DNA from: JAGRCP01 sp942490705
GTDB taxonomy: Bacteria > Chloroflexota > Anaerolineae > Caldilineales > Caldilineaceae
NCBI GenBank assembly: GCA_942490705.1
Contig: CALNXY010000007.1
Span: 124,001 to 188,000, forward strand
Length of the DNA: 64,000 bases
Direction: 5' to 3'
Shown here in pieces: positions 55,700 through 63,235 of the stretch. Below the pieces are notes generated by a model that saw only the letters and a list, made by a program, of their open reading frames with translations, was not told the origin of the DNA and did no database searches. A program made the position numbers and the translations under genes. The first letter of the stretch is position 1; each line of letters begins with the position of its first letter.

Positions 55700-56896
55700 A
55701 TGCAGGAATTGAATCGCTATCCTCAGATCGTGGACGCAGCCGCCGCCTATCGCAAGCGCCGACGCGCGTTGGTCAAACGCTGCGTGGAGGTTCAACAGAT
55801 CCCTGCACCAACCGGCGCTGAAGGCGCCAGGGCCGCCTACGTGCAGGACCAGTTCCTCCAAATCGGACTCGCCGATGTTGCCCGCGATACCGTGGAGAAT
55901 GTCTATGCCCGTCTGCCGGGTCTGGATCCCAACAAGCCGGCAGTCATGGTTAGCGCCCATACGGACACCGTCTTCCCGGCCGAGACGGACCTGACGGTAC
56001 ACGTTGACGAAGCGACCGGTCGCATCTACGGACCCGGCATCGGCGATAATTCCGCTGGGGTGGCGAGCCTGATTGAGCTGGCGGCGGGCATCAAGGCGTT
56101 CGTCCCGCCCGTTGATATCTGGCTTGTTGCCAACAGCTGCGAAGAGGGATTGGGCGATTTGCGCGGCATGCGCGCGGCCGTAGATCGCCTTGCGCCCCGC
56201 ATTGGAGCTGCGATTGTCATAGAGGGCATGGGGTTGGGCCGGATCGTCCATCGCGGGCTGGGATCGAAACGCTATCGGATCACGGCGAACGCACCAGGCG
56301 GCCACAGCTGGAGCGACTTCGGCACCGGCAGCGCGATTCACGTTCTGGTCCGTCTGGCTGCTGATTTGACTCAACTTCGCATGGCGGCCAGACCGCGGAC
56401 GACGTTCAATATCGGGCGCATTAGCGGCGGCACGTCGGTCAATACGATCGCGCAGCAGGCTGAGCTGGAGCTGGACCTGCGCAGCGAGGCGACCGATGCC
56501 TTGCTAGAGCTGGACCGGCAAGTCAACGAGATTGTGGCGCGCTATCAGACCGCCCACTGGCAGCAACAGGGGATCACGGTCACGACAGAGGTGATTGGCG
56601 ACCGGCCCAGCGGCGAGCTTGCCGACGACCACCCGTTGGTGGCGGCAGCGCAATCGGCCCTGGCCGGCGCCGGCTTGACCGGCAGCGCCGATCTGCGCAT
56701 CAGCAGCACAGACGCCAACATCCCGCTGAGCCGAGGCATCCCGGCCGTCTGCGTCGGTATCACCGAGGGCGGCAACGCCCACCGGCTGGAGGAATGGATC
56801 GGGCCACGGTTGCTGCCGATCGGGGTTCAACACTTAATGCTACTGACGTGGTGGACAGCGGATTGGCTGGGAGGCGAGAAACGACTGACGACCTAG
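55700..56896 (+). CDS. M20-family metallopeptidase (PepT-like)
   Basis: A 398-residue zinc peptidase. VSAHTDTVFP gives the His and Asp of the first zinc site, PGIGDNSAGVAS the bridging Asp, NSCEEGLGDLRG the catalytic Glu pair, and NAHRLEEW the C-terminal His. The open frame begins at 55379, but that region is the T-box, so the ATG at 55700, about 20 bases after the terminator T-run, is used. T-box control suggests that it releases the starved amino acid from peptides. M20 members also include carboxypeptidases and amidases, so the substrate is not certain. Confidence 0.9.
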   Translation: MQELNRYPQIVDAAAAYRKRRRALVKRCVEVQQIPAPTGAEGARAAYVQDQFLQIGLADVARDTVENVYARLPGLDPNKPAVMVSAHTDTVFPAETDLTVHVDEATGRIYGPGIGDNSAGVASLIELAAGIKAFVPPVDIWLVANSCEEGLGDLRGMRAAVDRLAPRIGAAIVIEGMGLGRIVHRGLGSKRYRITANAPGGHSWSDFGTGSAIHVLVRLAADLTQLRMAARPRTTFNIGRISGGTSVNTIAQQAELELDLRSEATDALLELDRQVNEIVARYQTAHWQQQGITVTTEVIGDRPSGELADDHPLVAAAQSALAGAGLTGSADLRISSTDANIPLSRGIPAVCVGITEGGNAHRLEEWIGPRLLPIGVQHLMLLTWWTADWLGGEKRLTT

Positions 56897-56933
56897 AGTC
56901 CAATTCTATCAAAGAACTCTCCGATGTAGTCAA

Positions 56934-57298
56934 TCAGTGAGACTGGGCCAATACCATCTTTGGTCCAGGGCGTTGGCATCGACGAGTCAGAATGTGCTGG
57001 TGAGGGTATGTGTCGTTGCGCTCATCAAGCAGCTGGCAAGTCAGGGTCATGCCGGCACGACAAAGCAGATATTCGGCCCATACCGCCTGGGATTCTTCTT
57101 GACCAGAAGGGACCGATCCTTGGGTCATCCATTTCTCTGCCCCAGACGCGAATACCGTAGCTACGCAGCATTTTCTCAATTTCAAGTGCCGTGAAGCGCG
57201 GCGTTCGGCCCGAAAGTGAATCTGTGCATGGGACCGTTAGTCTGCATTCCGATGAGCGTGTCGATCGGGCTCAAGATGTCGAAACTGGGCAGATTCAT
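56934..57298 (-). pseudogene. Decayed small gene
   Basis: The minus strand starts with ATG at 57298 (LPSFDILSPIDTLIGMQT), then protein-like sequence moves to another frame (FTALEIEKMLRSYGIRVWG) and later a third (ESQAVWAEYLLCRAGM, CQLLDERNDTYPHQH), ending at 56934. Each piece reads as real protein but no single frame is intact, so at least two indels are needed. The family is not recognised. The 56897-57463 spacer holds nothing else. Confidence 0.5.
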
Positions 57299-57463
57299 TG
57301 TCAGGTTCCTCCGACAAGCAACGGATTAAGAATCATTTAGAACATTTGTTCCATATGATTCTACAACAAGAATCGGGTATACTGCAAGTAGCATCTACCG
57401 ACGCCTGCACCAATTGGGGTTTCCACCCGAATCAAACAGTCCGATTGCTTTTTGGAGTCTATA

Positions 57464-57823
57464 ATGAGTTTCAATGGCGCTCCTGGCTCTTCGTTTGCTG
57501 TCATCTTTGGCGCATTGTTGTTTCTTCTTTCGCTCACGACACTGTGGAATTATTTTTTCACTGGTGATCCCGTGCAGCGAAATCTTGCTGCTCAGATTGA
57601 GGCAAAGCGCGATGCTGCTAACCTGCTGAGGGACTATGGGCGCTACAGGCGCCGTCGTCTTGTCGGATGGGTGTTTGTGCTTGCGACTGCTTCGTTGATC
57701 TGTGTGGTTTTGGCCCCGACTGCATCCGCTATTGTGGCCCAGGGGATTCTCACCATGGCTCAGGCTGTGATTGGCGTTGCTCGTGCCGGAATAAGTGAGT
57801 TTTGGCAGCAACTAAGTGGCTGA
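57464..57823 (+). CDS. Small hypothetical membrane protein
   Basis: 119 residues with two membrane helices (FAVIFGALLFLLSLTTLW at about 10-28, and LVGWVFVLATASLICVVLA at about 66-85), a basic stretch (YGRYRRRRL) between them and an amphipathic C-terminal helix. GGAG is 6 bases before the ATG at 57464. I do not recognise a family. It lies just before thrS. Confidence 0.6.
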   Translation: MSFNGAPGSSFAVIFGALLFLLSLTTLWNYFFTGDPVQRNLAAQIEAKRDAANLLRDYGRYRRRRLVGWVFVLATASLICVVLAPTASAIVAQGILTMAQAVIGVARAGISEFWQQLSG

Positions 57824-57876
57824 AGGTTTTTTGGGAATAATTCTTTTGGTGTTCGTTCAAATGGGACTACGTTTAT

Positions 57877-59703
57877 ATGTCTAGCTATGTTGAAGTCGAG
57901 CAAGATCAACTCTACAAGATCCGTCACAGCCTGGCCCACGTCATGGCCCAGGCCGTGCTGGAGCTTTTTCCGGAAGCCAAGATTGCGATTGGACCGCCGA
58001 TCGATACGGGCTTCTACTACGATTTCGACCTCGGTGTCGGCGAGGACGGCAAGCCGCTTACCTTCTCACCCGAAGATCTGGAAGCCATCGAAAAGGCCAT
58101 GCGCCGCATCATTGCCGGCAAGCATGAATTCGTCTATCGCGAAGTCAGCGCGGATGAAGCGCGTACGCTCTTTGGTGATCAGCCCTACAAGCTGGAACTG
58201 ATCGACGGCCTTGCCACGGGCGAAGTCGACGAGTATGGCAACGAAGTGGCTGAGGCGCCGGTGATCAGCACCTACCGGCAGGATTCGTTCGAGGATCTCT
58301 GCCGGGGTCCCCACGTCGAGCATACCGCCAAGCTGCGTCCGGACGCCTTCAAGCTGATGAATGTGGCTGGGGCCTATTGGCGCGGCGACGAAGCCAACCC
58401 CATGCTTCAGCGCATCTACGGCACGGCCTGGAAAGACAAGAAAGAACTCAAGCAGCATCTGGCCATGCTCGAAGAGGCCAAGAAGCGTGATCATCGCAAG
58501 GTGGGGCGCGAGCTGGAGATCTTCATCTTTGATGAGGAAGTCGGACCTGGCCTGCCGCTCTGGCTGCCCAACGGTACGATTATCATTGAGGAACTTGAGA
58601 AGCTGGCCCATGAGCTGGAGTCCGAGGCCGGGTATGAGCATGTGCGCACGCCGCATCTGACCAAGGAAGATCTCTTCCTGCGCAGCGGCCATCTGCCCTA
58701 CTATGCCGAGAGCATGTATCCGCCGATGGAGCTTGAGGGCGTGCGCTACTACGTCAAGCCCATGAACTGCCCCATGCACCACAAGATCTACGATTCCAAG
58801 CTGCGCAGCTATCGTGATCTGCCGGTGCGTCTGGCTGAATATGGCACCTGCTATCGCTATGAAAAGAGCGGTGAGCTCTTCGGCCTCATGCGCGTGCGCT
58901 CCATGCAGATGAATGACGCGCACATCTACTGTTCGGTGGAGGAGTTTGAGCAGGAATTCATGGGCGTGATCGACCTCTATCGTAAGTATTTTGAGCTCTT
59001 TGAGATCGATCGTTACGTCATGCGCTTGAGCACGCATCACGCCAAGGGACTGGGCAAGAAATACGTGGACAATGAGCCGCTCTGGCTGCAGACGGAGGAG
59101 ATGGTGCGCCGGGCGATGCAGAACGGCGGCGTGCCCTTTGTCGAAGTGCCGGACGAAGCCGCCTTCTACGGACCCAAGATCGACGTGCAGATCTGGAGTG
59201 CCATCGGCAAGGAATTCACCCTGGCCACGAATCAGGTAGACTTTGCGGTGCCGCCGCGCTTTGACCTGACCTACATCAACCGCGAAGGTCAGGAAGAGAC
59301 GCCACTCTGTATTCACCGTGCACCGTTGAGCACGCACGAGCGCATGGTCGGCTTTCTGATCGAGCACTACGCCGGCGCGTTCCCGGTGTGGCTGGCGCCC
59401 GAGCAGGTGCGGGTCATCCCGATTACCGATGCCCACCATGACTATGCGTTGCAGCTGGCCGCGCAGCTGGAAGCAGTCGGCGTGCGCGCATCGGCCGACC
59501 TCGCCGCCGAGCGCATGAATGCCAAGATTCGTGCGGCGCAGATGATGAAGGTGCCCTACATGTTGGTCGTCGGCGATCAGGAAATGGCGGACGGCACGAT
59601 CGCCCTGCGCAAGCGCGACGGCACGCGCCAGAACGCCCTGCCCGTGGATGAATTCACGACGCTGGTCCTGGAGCGGATCGCCACGCGGTCGCCTGCCTTG
59701 TAG
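57877..59703 (+). CDS. thrS: Threonyl-tRNA synthetase without TGS domain
   Basis: A 608-residue class II synthetase. The editing (SAD) domain starts almost at once (HSLAHVMAQA near residue 17-26 and CRGPHVEHT at about 146), where typical ThrRS has a TGS domain of about 60 residues before it. The catalytic core has the zinc/active-site motif MNCPMHH, RLAEYGTCYRYE in motif 2 and MRVRSMQMNDAHIY, whose SMQMND differs from the usual FTQDD. The last about 100 residues are the anticodon-binding domain. The upstream 53 bases offer no room for TGS. The gene leads into infC-rpmI-rplT. Confidence 0.95.
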   Translation: MSSYVEVEQDQLYKIRHSLAHVMAQAVLELFPEAKIAIGPPIDTGFYYDFDLGVGEDGKPLTFSPEDLEAIEKAMRRIIAGKHEFVYREVSADEARTLFGDQPYKLELIDGLATGEVDEYGNEVAEAPVISTYRQDSFEDLCRGPHVEHTAKLRPDAFKLMNVAGAYWRGDEANPMLQRIYGTAWKDKKELKQHLAMLEEAKKRDHRKVGRELEIFIFDEEVGPGLPLWLPNGTIIIEELEKLAHELESEAGYEHVRTPHLTKEDLFLRSGHLPYYAESMYPPMELEGVRYYVKPMNCPMHHKIYDSKLRSYRDLPVRLAEYGTCYRYEKSGELFGLMRVRSMQMNDAHIYCSVEEFEQEFMGVIDLYRKYFELFEIDRYVMRLSTHHAKGLGKKYVDNEPLWLQTEEMVRRAMQNGGVPFVEVPDEAAFYGPKIDVQIWSAIGKEFTLATNQVDFAVPPRFDLTYINREGQEETPLCIHRAPLSTHERMVGFLIEHYAGAFPVWLAPEQVRVIPITDAHHDYALQLAAQLEAVGVRASADLAAERMNAKIRAAQMMKVPYMLVVGDQEMADGTIALRKRDGTRQNALPVDEFTTLVLERIATRSPAL

Positions 59704-59731
59704 GACCGCCTGCCTTGTAAGCGAGTGCAAC

Positions 59732-59752
59732 AGGTTTCGACAGGCTCAACCG
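59732..59752. repeat. AGGTTTCGACAGGCTCAACC repeat copy
   Basis: Short repeat after thrS, the reverse complement of the form at 62063-62082. It lies in the thrS-infC spacer. Confidence 0.6.
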
Positions 59753-59787
59753 GCGCTGGCCCTCGGTGACCCGCTTGGACATGCCCT

Positions 59788-59818
59788 GGTCGGACGGACG
59801 GTAAACGTCCGTCCGACC
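59788..59818 (+). terminator. 13-bp hairpin after thrS
   Basis: GGTCGGACGGACG (59788-59800) pairs perfectly with 59806-59818 across a GTAAA loop. The downstream sequence is only mildly T-rich (AGAGCTTTCTTCC), so termination may be partial. Confidence 0.55.
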
Positions 59819-59875
59819 GGAGAGCTTTCTTCCAGAAATCCGCCGGATGCGCATCACAAAATTGCCTTGCCATAC

Positions 59876-59904
59876 TTGACGCTCGCGGCGGCTGATGATA
59901 TACT
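59876..59904 (+). promoter_or_regulatory. Promoter for infC-rpmI-rplT
   Basis: TTGACG at 59876-59881, exactly 17 bases, TATACT at 59899-59904. It is a near-consensus sigma70 promoter. Transcription would start near 59911, right at the leader hairpin. Confidence 0.8.
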
Positions 59905-59908
59905 CAGA

Positions 59909-59954
59909 TCTGTGGTTTCGTCGGTCACTTCGGCTATGAGCCACAGACTTTTTT
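59909..59954 (+). promoter_or_regulatory. infC leader hairpin with T-run, candidate attenuator
   Basis: TCTGTGG (59909-59915) pairs with CCACAGA (59941-59947), followed by CTTTTTTG. The leader of about 80 bases lies between the promoter and the infC start. Leaders of this operon are often bound by L20 or read by antitermination; here the mechanism is not shown. Confidence 0.55.
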
Positions 59955-59991
59955 GTTTGATTCATTCGATTCACGAACGAGGAGCAGTAAT

Positions 59992-60534
59992 ATCGGTAGA
60001 AGAGCCCCAGTCCGACCCAATAAGCGGACTGACAACACCCGCGTGAATGGGTCCATCCGTGCACGAGAAGTGCGTCTAATCGGTGATGATGGTGAACAAC
60101 TCGGTGTCGTGCCGATTGAAGAAGCGCTTGCCATTGCCGAGCAAAAGGATCTGGACCTGGTCGAGGTTGCGCCCAACGCAAAGCCGCCCGTCTGTCGTCT
60201 GATGAACTACGGCAAGTATCTCTATGAGAAGCAGAAGCGTGAGCGTGAATCTCGTCGCGCGCAGAAGCAGATCGAGATCAAAGAACTGCGCCTGCGCCCG
60301 AAGACTGATGACCATGACGTGAATGTTGTCATCTCCAAAATTCGGAAATTCTCCAAAGAAGGCGCCAAGGTCCGCATTCGCGTGCGTTTCCGTGGCCGTG
60401 AGATTGTCCACTTTGATGTGGCAGCCGATCTCTTGAAGCGGGTGGCCGAAGAAGTTTCGGATGTGACGGTAGTGGAGCAGCGACCCAATATGGATGGGCG
60501 CAGCATGATTATGCTGCTCGCCCCCAAATCGTAG
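59992..60534 (+). CDS. infC: Translation initiation factor IF-3, probable AUC start
   Basis: 180 residues: N-domain (IRAREVRLIGDDGEQLGVV), linker (YEKQKRERESRRAQKQ) and C-domain (KIRKFSKEGAKVRIRVRFRG). The frame from a TTG at 59953 has no ribosome site, while AGGAG at 59980-59984 lies 7 bases before ATC at 59992. infC genes are known to use AUU-type starts so that IF3 limits its own translation; ATC fits that habit. No ATG lies in frame near the N terminus. It is followed by a hairpin and then by L35. Confidence 0.9.
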   Translation: MGRRAPVRPNKRTDNTRVNGSIRAREVRLIGDDGEQLGVVPIEEALAIAEQKDLDLVEVAPNAKPPVCRLMNYGKYLYEKQKRERESRRAQKQIEIKELRLRPKTDDHDVNVVISKIRKFSKEGAKVRIRVRFRGREIVHFDVAADLLKRVAEEVSDVTVVEQRPNMDGRSMIMLLAPKS

Positions 60535-60620
60535 TGTGGGAGCTGTCCAGGGCGCGCAGTTGTAGCAGTTGCAGGCGTCCGGGTAGAGTTTGAACCAAAC
60601 AAAGTCGCTAAACGTTGATA

Positions 60621-60643
60621 AAAACGGGCCACGGCCCGTTTTT
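60621..60643 (+). terminator. Terminator or attenuator between infC and rpmI
   Basis: AAAACGGGCC (60621-60630) pairs with GGCCCGTTTT (60633-60642), and the T-tract runs to 60643. The loop is two bases. It may set the ratio of IF3 to ribosomal proteins. Confidence 0.8.
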
Positions 60644-60710
60644 GTATGCCTGCTCAATCCGGCGGGCACAATTGAAGTAGACTGTAGATCTGTAGAAGAG
60701 GGAGGCCAAC

Positions 60711-60917
60711 ATGCCGAAGATGAAGACCCACAAGGGAACGGCTAAGCGTTTTCGCTTGACGAAGCGCGGCAAGCTGATGCGCATGAAGGCTGGTCGAACA
60801 CACTTGCGCCGCAAGAAGACGAGCAGCCAGAATAGCGACTTCCGCCACGCCGTACCCAGCACGGTCAAGGCAAACATTAAGCAAGTCAAGAAGACCGGCG
60901 GCAAGGCTGTTAAGTAG
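60711..60917 (+). CDS. rpmI: 50S ribosomal protein L35
   Basis: 68 residues, Lys/Arg-rich, beginning MPKMKTHKGTAKRFRLTKRG, with HLRRKKTSSQ in the middle. Its length and motifs are typical. GAGGGAGG precedes the ATG. It lies between infC and rplT, as in most bacteria. Confidence 0.97.
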   Translation: MPKMKTHKGTAKRFRLTKRGKLMRMKAGRTHLRRKKTSSQNSDFRHAVPSTVKANIKQVKKTGGKAVK

Positions 60918-61047
60918 GCTGCCCCGCCAACGTAGTCCAGATTGTTGTTAATTGTTTATTCATTAACCAGCACGTGACCGGCCCATAAGTGATTCTGACG
61001 CAGCACATCGTGTCGCAAGAATCCGCCATCACGGAAAGGGAGAAAAA

Positions 61048-61953
61048 ATGCCACGTTCACGGCCAAAGGCCTATGCCCACAAGCGGCATAAAAAAGTACT
61101 CAAATTCACCAAAGGCCAGTATGGCTCCCGGTCGACACTCTTCCGCCGGGCCAATGAGGCCATGTTGAAATCCCTGTTCTACGCCTATCGCGACCGGCGC
61201 AACCGCAAGCGTGACTTCCGTCGCCTGTGGATCACGCGCATCAATGCCGCGACGCGTCTGAACAATCTCAGCTACAGTCGCTTTATCCATGGCCTGAAGC
61301 AGGCCAATGTTCAGGTGGATCGCAAGGTCCTGGCCGACATTGCGGTGCACGATCCGGCTACCTTTACCAAGCTGACCGAGCTGGCCAAGGCTGCGGGCGG
61401 CGTCATGGCTGCCGCACCGAAGTCTGGCATGGCGGACGCCAAGGCCAAGGCAGACGCTGCCAAAGCCGAAGAGGCCGAGGCCAAAGCTGAAGTCAAAGAG
61501 GTAGTCGAGGTTGATGAGGTCGTTGCTGAAGTAGTTGAAGAGACTACTGAGGATAGCGAGACCGTTGTTGAGGAGGTAGTCGAGGTTGACGAGGTCGTTG
61601 CTGAAGTCGTTGAAGAGATTTCCGAGCACAGCGAGACCGTCGTCGAAGAGGTTGTAGAGGTTGAAGCCACGCGCAGCGTCACGATTGACGCGACCGCTGA
61701 CCCCAAGGCGCTTGATCTGACCAAGATTGAAGGCATTGGCCCCAAGATCTCGGCCACGTTTAACGCCGCCGGCATCAATTCCTATGCCGAGTTGGCCGCG
61801 ACGCCCGTAGACGACCTGCGCCAGATCTTGGCAGACGCCGGCGTGGGCGCCGATCCGACCACCTGGCCGCAGCAGGCCGAACTGGCTGCTGAAGGCAAGT
61901 GGGACGCGCTGACTGAATTGCAGGACAAGCTGGAGGGCGGCCGCACAGCGTAG
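61048..61953 (+). CDS. rplT: 50S ribosomal protein L20 with repeat linker and HhH extension
   Basis: 301 residues against the usual about 117. Residues 1-118 are normal L20 (HKRHKKVLKFTKGQYGSRS, RRLWITRINAA). Then come an Ala/Lys/Glu helix (120-150), two 25-residue acidic repeats at 152-201 (unit VVEVDEVVAEVVEE plus 11) and a C-terminal domain of about 80 residues with IEGIGPK (227-233), a helix-hairpin-helix-like motif found in DUF4332-like DNA/RNA-binding proteins. AAAGGGAG precedes the ATG. There is a 130-base gap after rpmI. The extension is not part of standard L20. Confidence 0.92.
   Translation: MPRSRPKAYAHKRHKKVLKFTKGQYGSRSTLFRRANEAMLKSLFYAYRDRRNRKRDFRRLWITRINAATRLNNLSYSRFIHGLKQANVQVDRKVLADIAVHDPATFTKLTELAKAAGGVMAAAPKSGMADAKAKADAAKAEEAEAKAEVKEVVEVDEVVAEVVEETTEDSETVVEEVVEVDEVVAEVVEEISEHSETVVEEVVEVEATRSVTIDATADPKALDLTKIEGIGPKISATFNAAGINSYAELAATPVDDLRQILADAGVGADPTTWPQQAELAAEGKWDALTELQDKLEGGRTA
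61501..61650 (+). repeat. Two tandem 75-bp repeats in rplT
   Basis: 61501-61575 and 61576-61650 are direct repeats with a period of 75 bases (25 codons), differing at a handful of positions, and followed by a partial third unit. They encode the acidic linker of L20. Confidence 0.88.
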
Positions 61954-62062
61954 TCCGTTGTGAATGCCTCTATTGCGCCTGGGTTCGCCTATCTGTAGGA
62001 TGGGGTGGATCCAGGCGTTTTTGTTCCTGCCGAGTGAACCAGTTAGCCTATTGGGCCAGCGC

Positions 62063-62130
62063 CGGTTGAGCTTGTCGAAACCAAGCGACCTAACCTGACT
62101 CGCTATTGGTTTGATCTTTCGACAGGCCCG
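62063..62130. repeat. TTGTCGAAACC/TTTCGACAGG repeat pair
   Basis: GGTTGAGCTTGTCGAAACC at 62064-62082 and TTTCGACAGG at 62117-62126 form a loose inverted repeat in the 249-base rplT-trmH gap. They are members of the family noted at 28497, 47098 and 59732. No gene is seen in this gap. Confidence 0.65.
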
Positions 62131-62202
62131 GAACGACGCACGTTATACCGGCGCCGCTACCTTTGACCCGTAAGGTCACTCTGTCGATAAGGCTGTTCGG
62201 CC

Positions 62203-62988
62203 ATGATCACCAGCACTGCCAACCCGCGTATCAAAGACGCCCGCAAGCTGCAGGGGAGCAAGGCCCGGCGTCAGCAGCGCCGCCTGCTCATCGAAGGCGT
62301 ACGCCTGATCGAAGACGCCTGGCGCAGTGGCGCACGGCCCCTCGCCATCTTCACCGATCCGGAGTTGTTGGCCGGCAATCAGCGCAGCGCAGATCTTCTC
62401 CGCGATCTCGCAGCAGGCGACGTTACTCACTTTGCCTGTTCCCCGCCCGTATTTGCATCACTTGTCGATACCGTGACGCCCCAGGGCATTGCTGCAGTCA
62501 TCCCTTGGCCCGAGCTGCCGCTGCCCGCAATGCTCAGCCTGACCCTTATCCTTGACGGCGTGCGCGATCCGGGCAATGCCGGCACACTGCTGCGGACGGC
62601 CGAAGCAGCCGGCGTCGAATTGGTCATTTTTGGGCCGGAAACGGTCGATCCCTATAACGACAAGGTGATGCGTGCGGCCATGGGTGCACATTTCCGCGTG
62701 CCCGTGCGCAGCTGTGGCGATTGGAAAGAGATTGATCCGCTGCTGGCGCCGCACTTGCCCCACTATCTGGCGGATGCTGCCGGCGAGGTGAGCTACGACA
62801 GCGTCGACTGGCGGCCGCCGGCCGTGCTGATTGTAGGGGGAGAAGCAGCCGGAGCTGGGCGTGCGGCGCGCGCCCGCGCCGAACTGATCGCCATCCCCAT
62901 GTTAGGACAAGCCGAGTCGCTGAATGCCGGCGTGGCCGGGGCCGTGGTGCTCTTCGAAGCTGCCCGTCAACGGCGTGCGAAGCAGTAG
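62203..62988 (+). CDS. TrmH/SpoU-family RNA 2'-O-methyltransferase
   Basis: 261 residues. The N-terminal substrate-binding domain (ITSTANPRIKDARKLQGSKA) is followed by the SPOUT knot with motif 1 DGVRDPGNAGTLLRTAEAAG (138-157), motif 2 IVGGEAAG and motif 3 IPMLGQAESLNAGVAGAV. It methylates rRNA or tRNA ribose using SAM; the target is not known. A location after rplT is common in bacteria. Confidence 0.92.
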   Translation: MITSTANPRIKDARKLQGSKARRQQRRLLIEGVRLIEDAWRSGARPLAIFTDPELLAGNQRSADLLRDLAAGDVTHFACSPPVFASLVDTVTPQGIAAVIPWPELPLPAMLSLTLILDGVRDPGNAGTLLRTAEAAGVELVIFGPETVDPYNDKVMRAAMGAHFRVPVRSCGDWKEIDPLLAPHLPHYLADAAGEVSYDSVDWRPPAVLIVGGEAAGAGRAARARAELIAIPMLGQAESLNAGVAGAVVLFEAARQRRAKQ

Positions 62989-63077
62989 TCCCCGCATTCG
63001 CCGCAAATTGGACCGAAATGGGGGGGGCAAGAGGCGGCGCGGACCCTGATCATAAGATCCCGAGTGAAGCGCGGGAT

Positions 63078-63092
63078 GACAGCCGGGCTGTC
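63078..63092. repeat. Small hairpin upstream of the last gene
   Basis: GACAGC-CGG-GCTGTC at 63078-63092, flanked by ATGACAG/CTGTCAT words. It lies in the 62989-63235 spacer, in which no gene is seen. Confidence 0.5.
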
Positions 63093-63235
63093 CTGTCATG
63101 CCGTGGGCACGCGTTGTCGTCAAAAGCAATTCCAGCCGCGTTGACACGACTGTGGCGCCGGTGTATGATAGCGCTCAGGATGGTTCGCCATCCGCACCTC
63201 ATATCGCCTAGCGCCCCCCAGAAGGATTGCAACCA

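Noticed and set aside
58066..59730. 554-codon minus-strand open frame opposite thrS
   Set aside because: It is a shadow; thrS on the plus strand is unmistakable.
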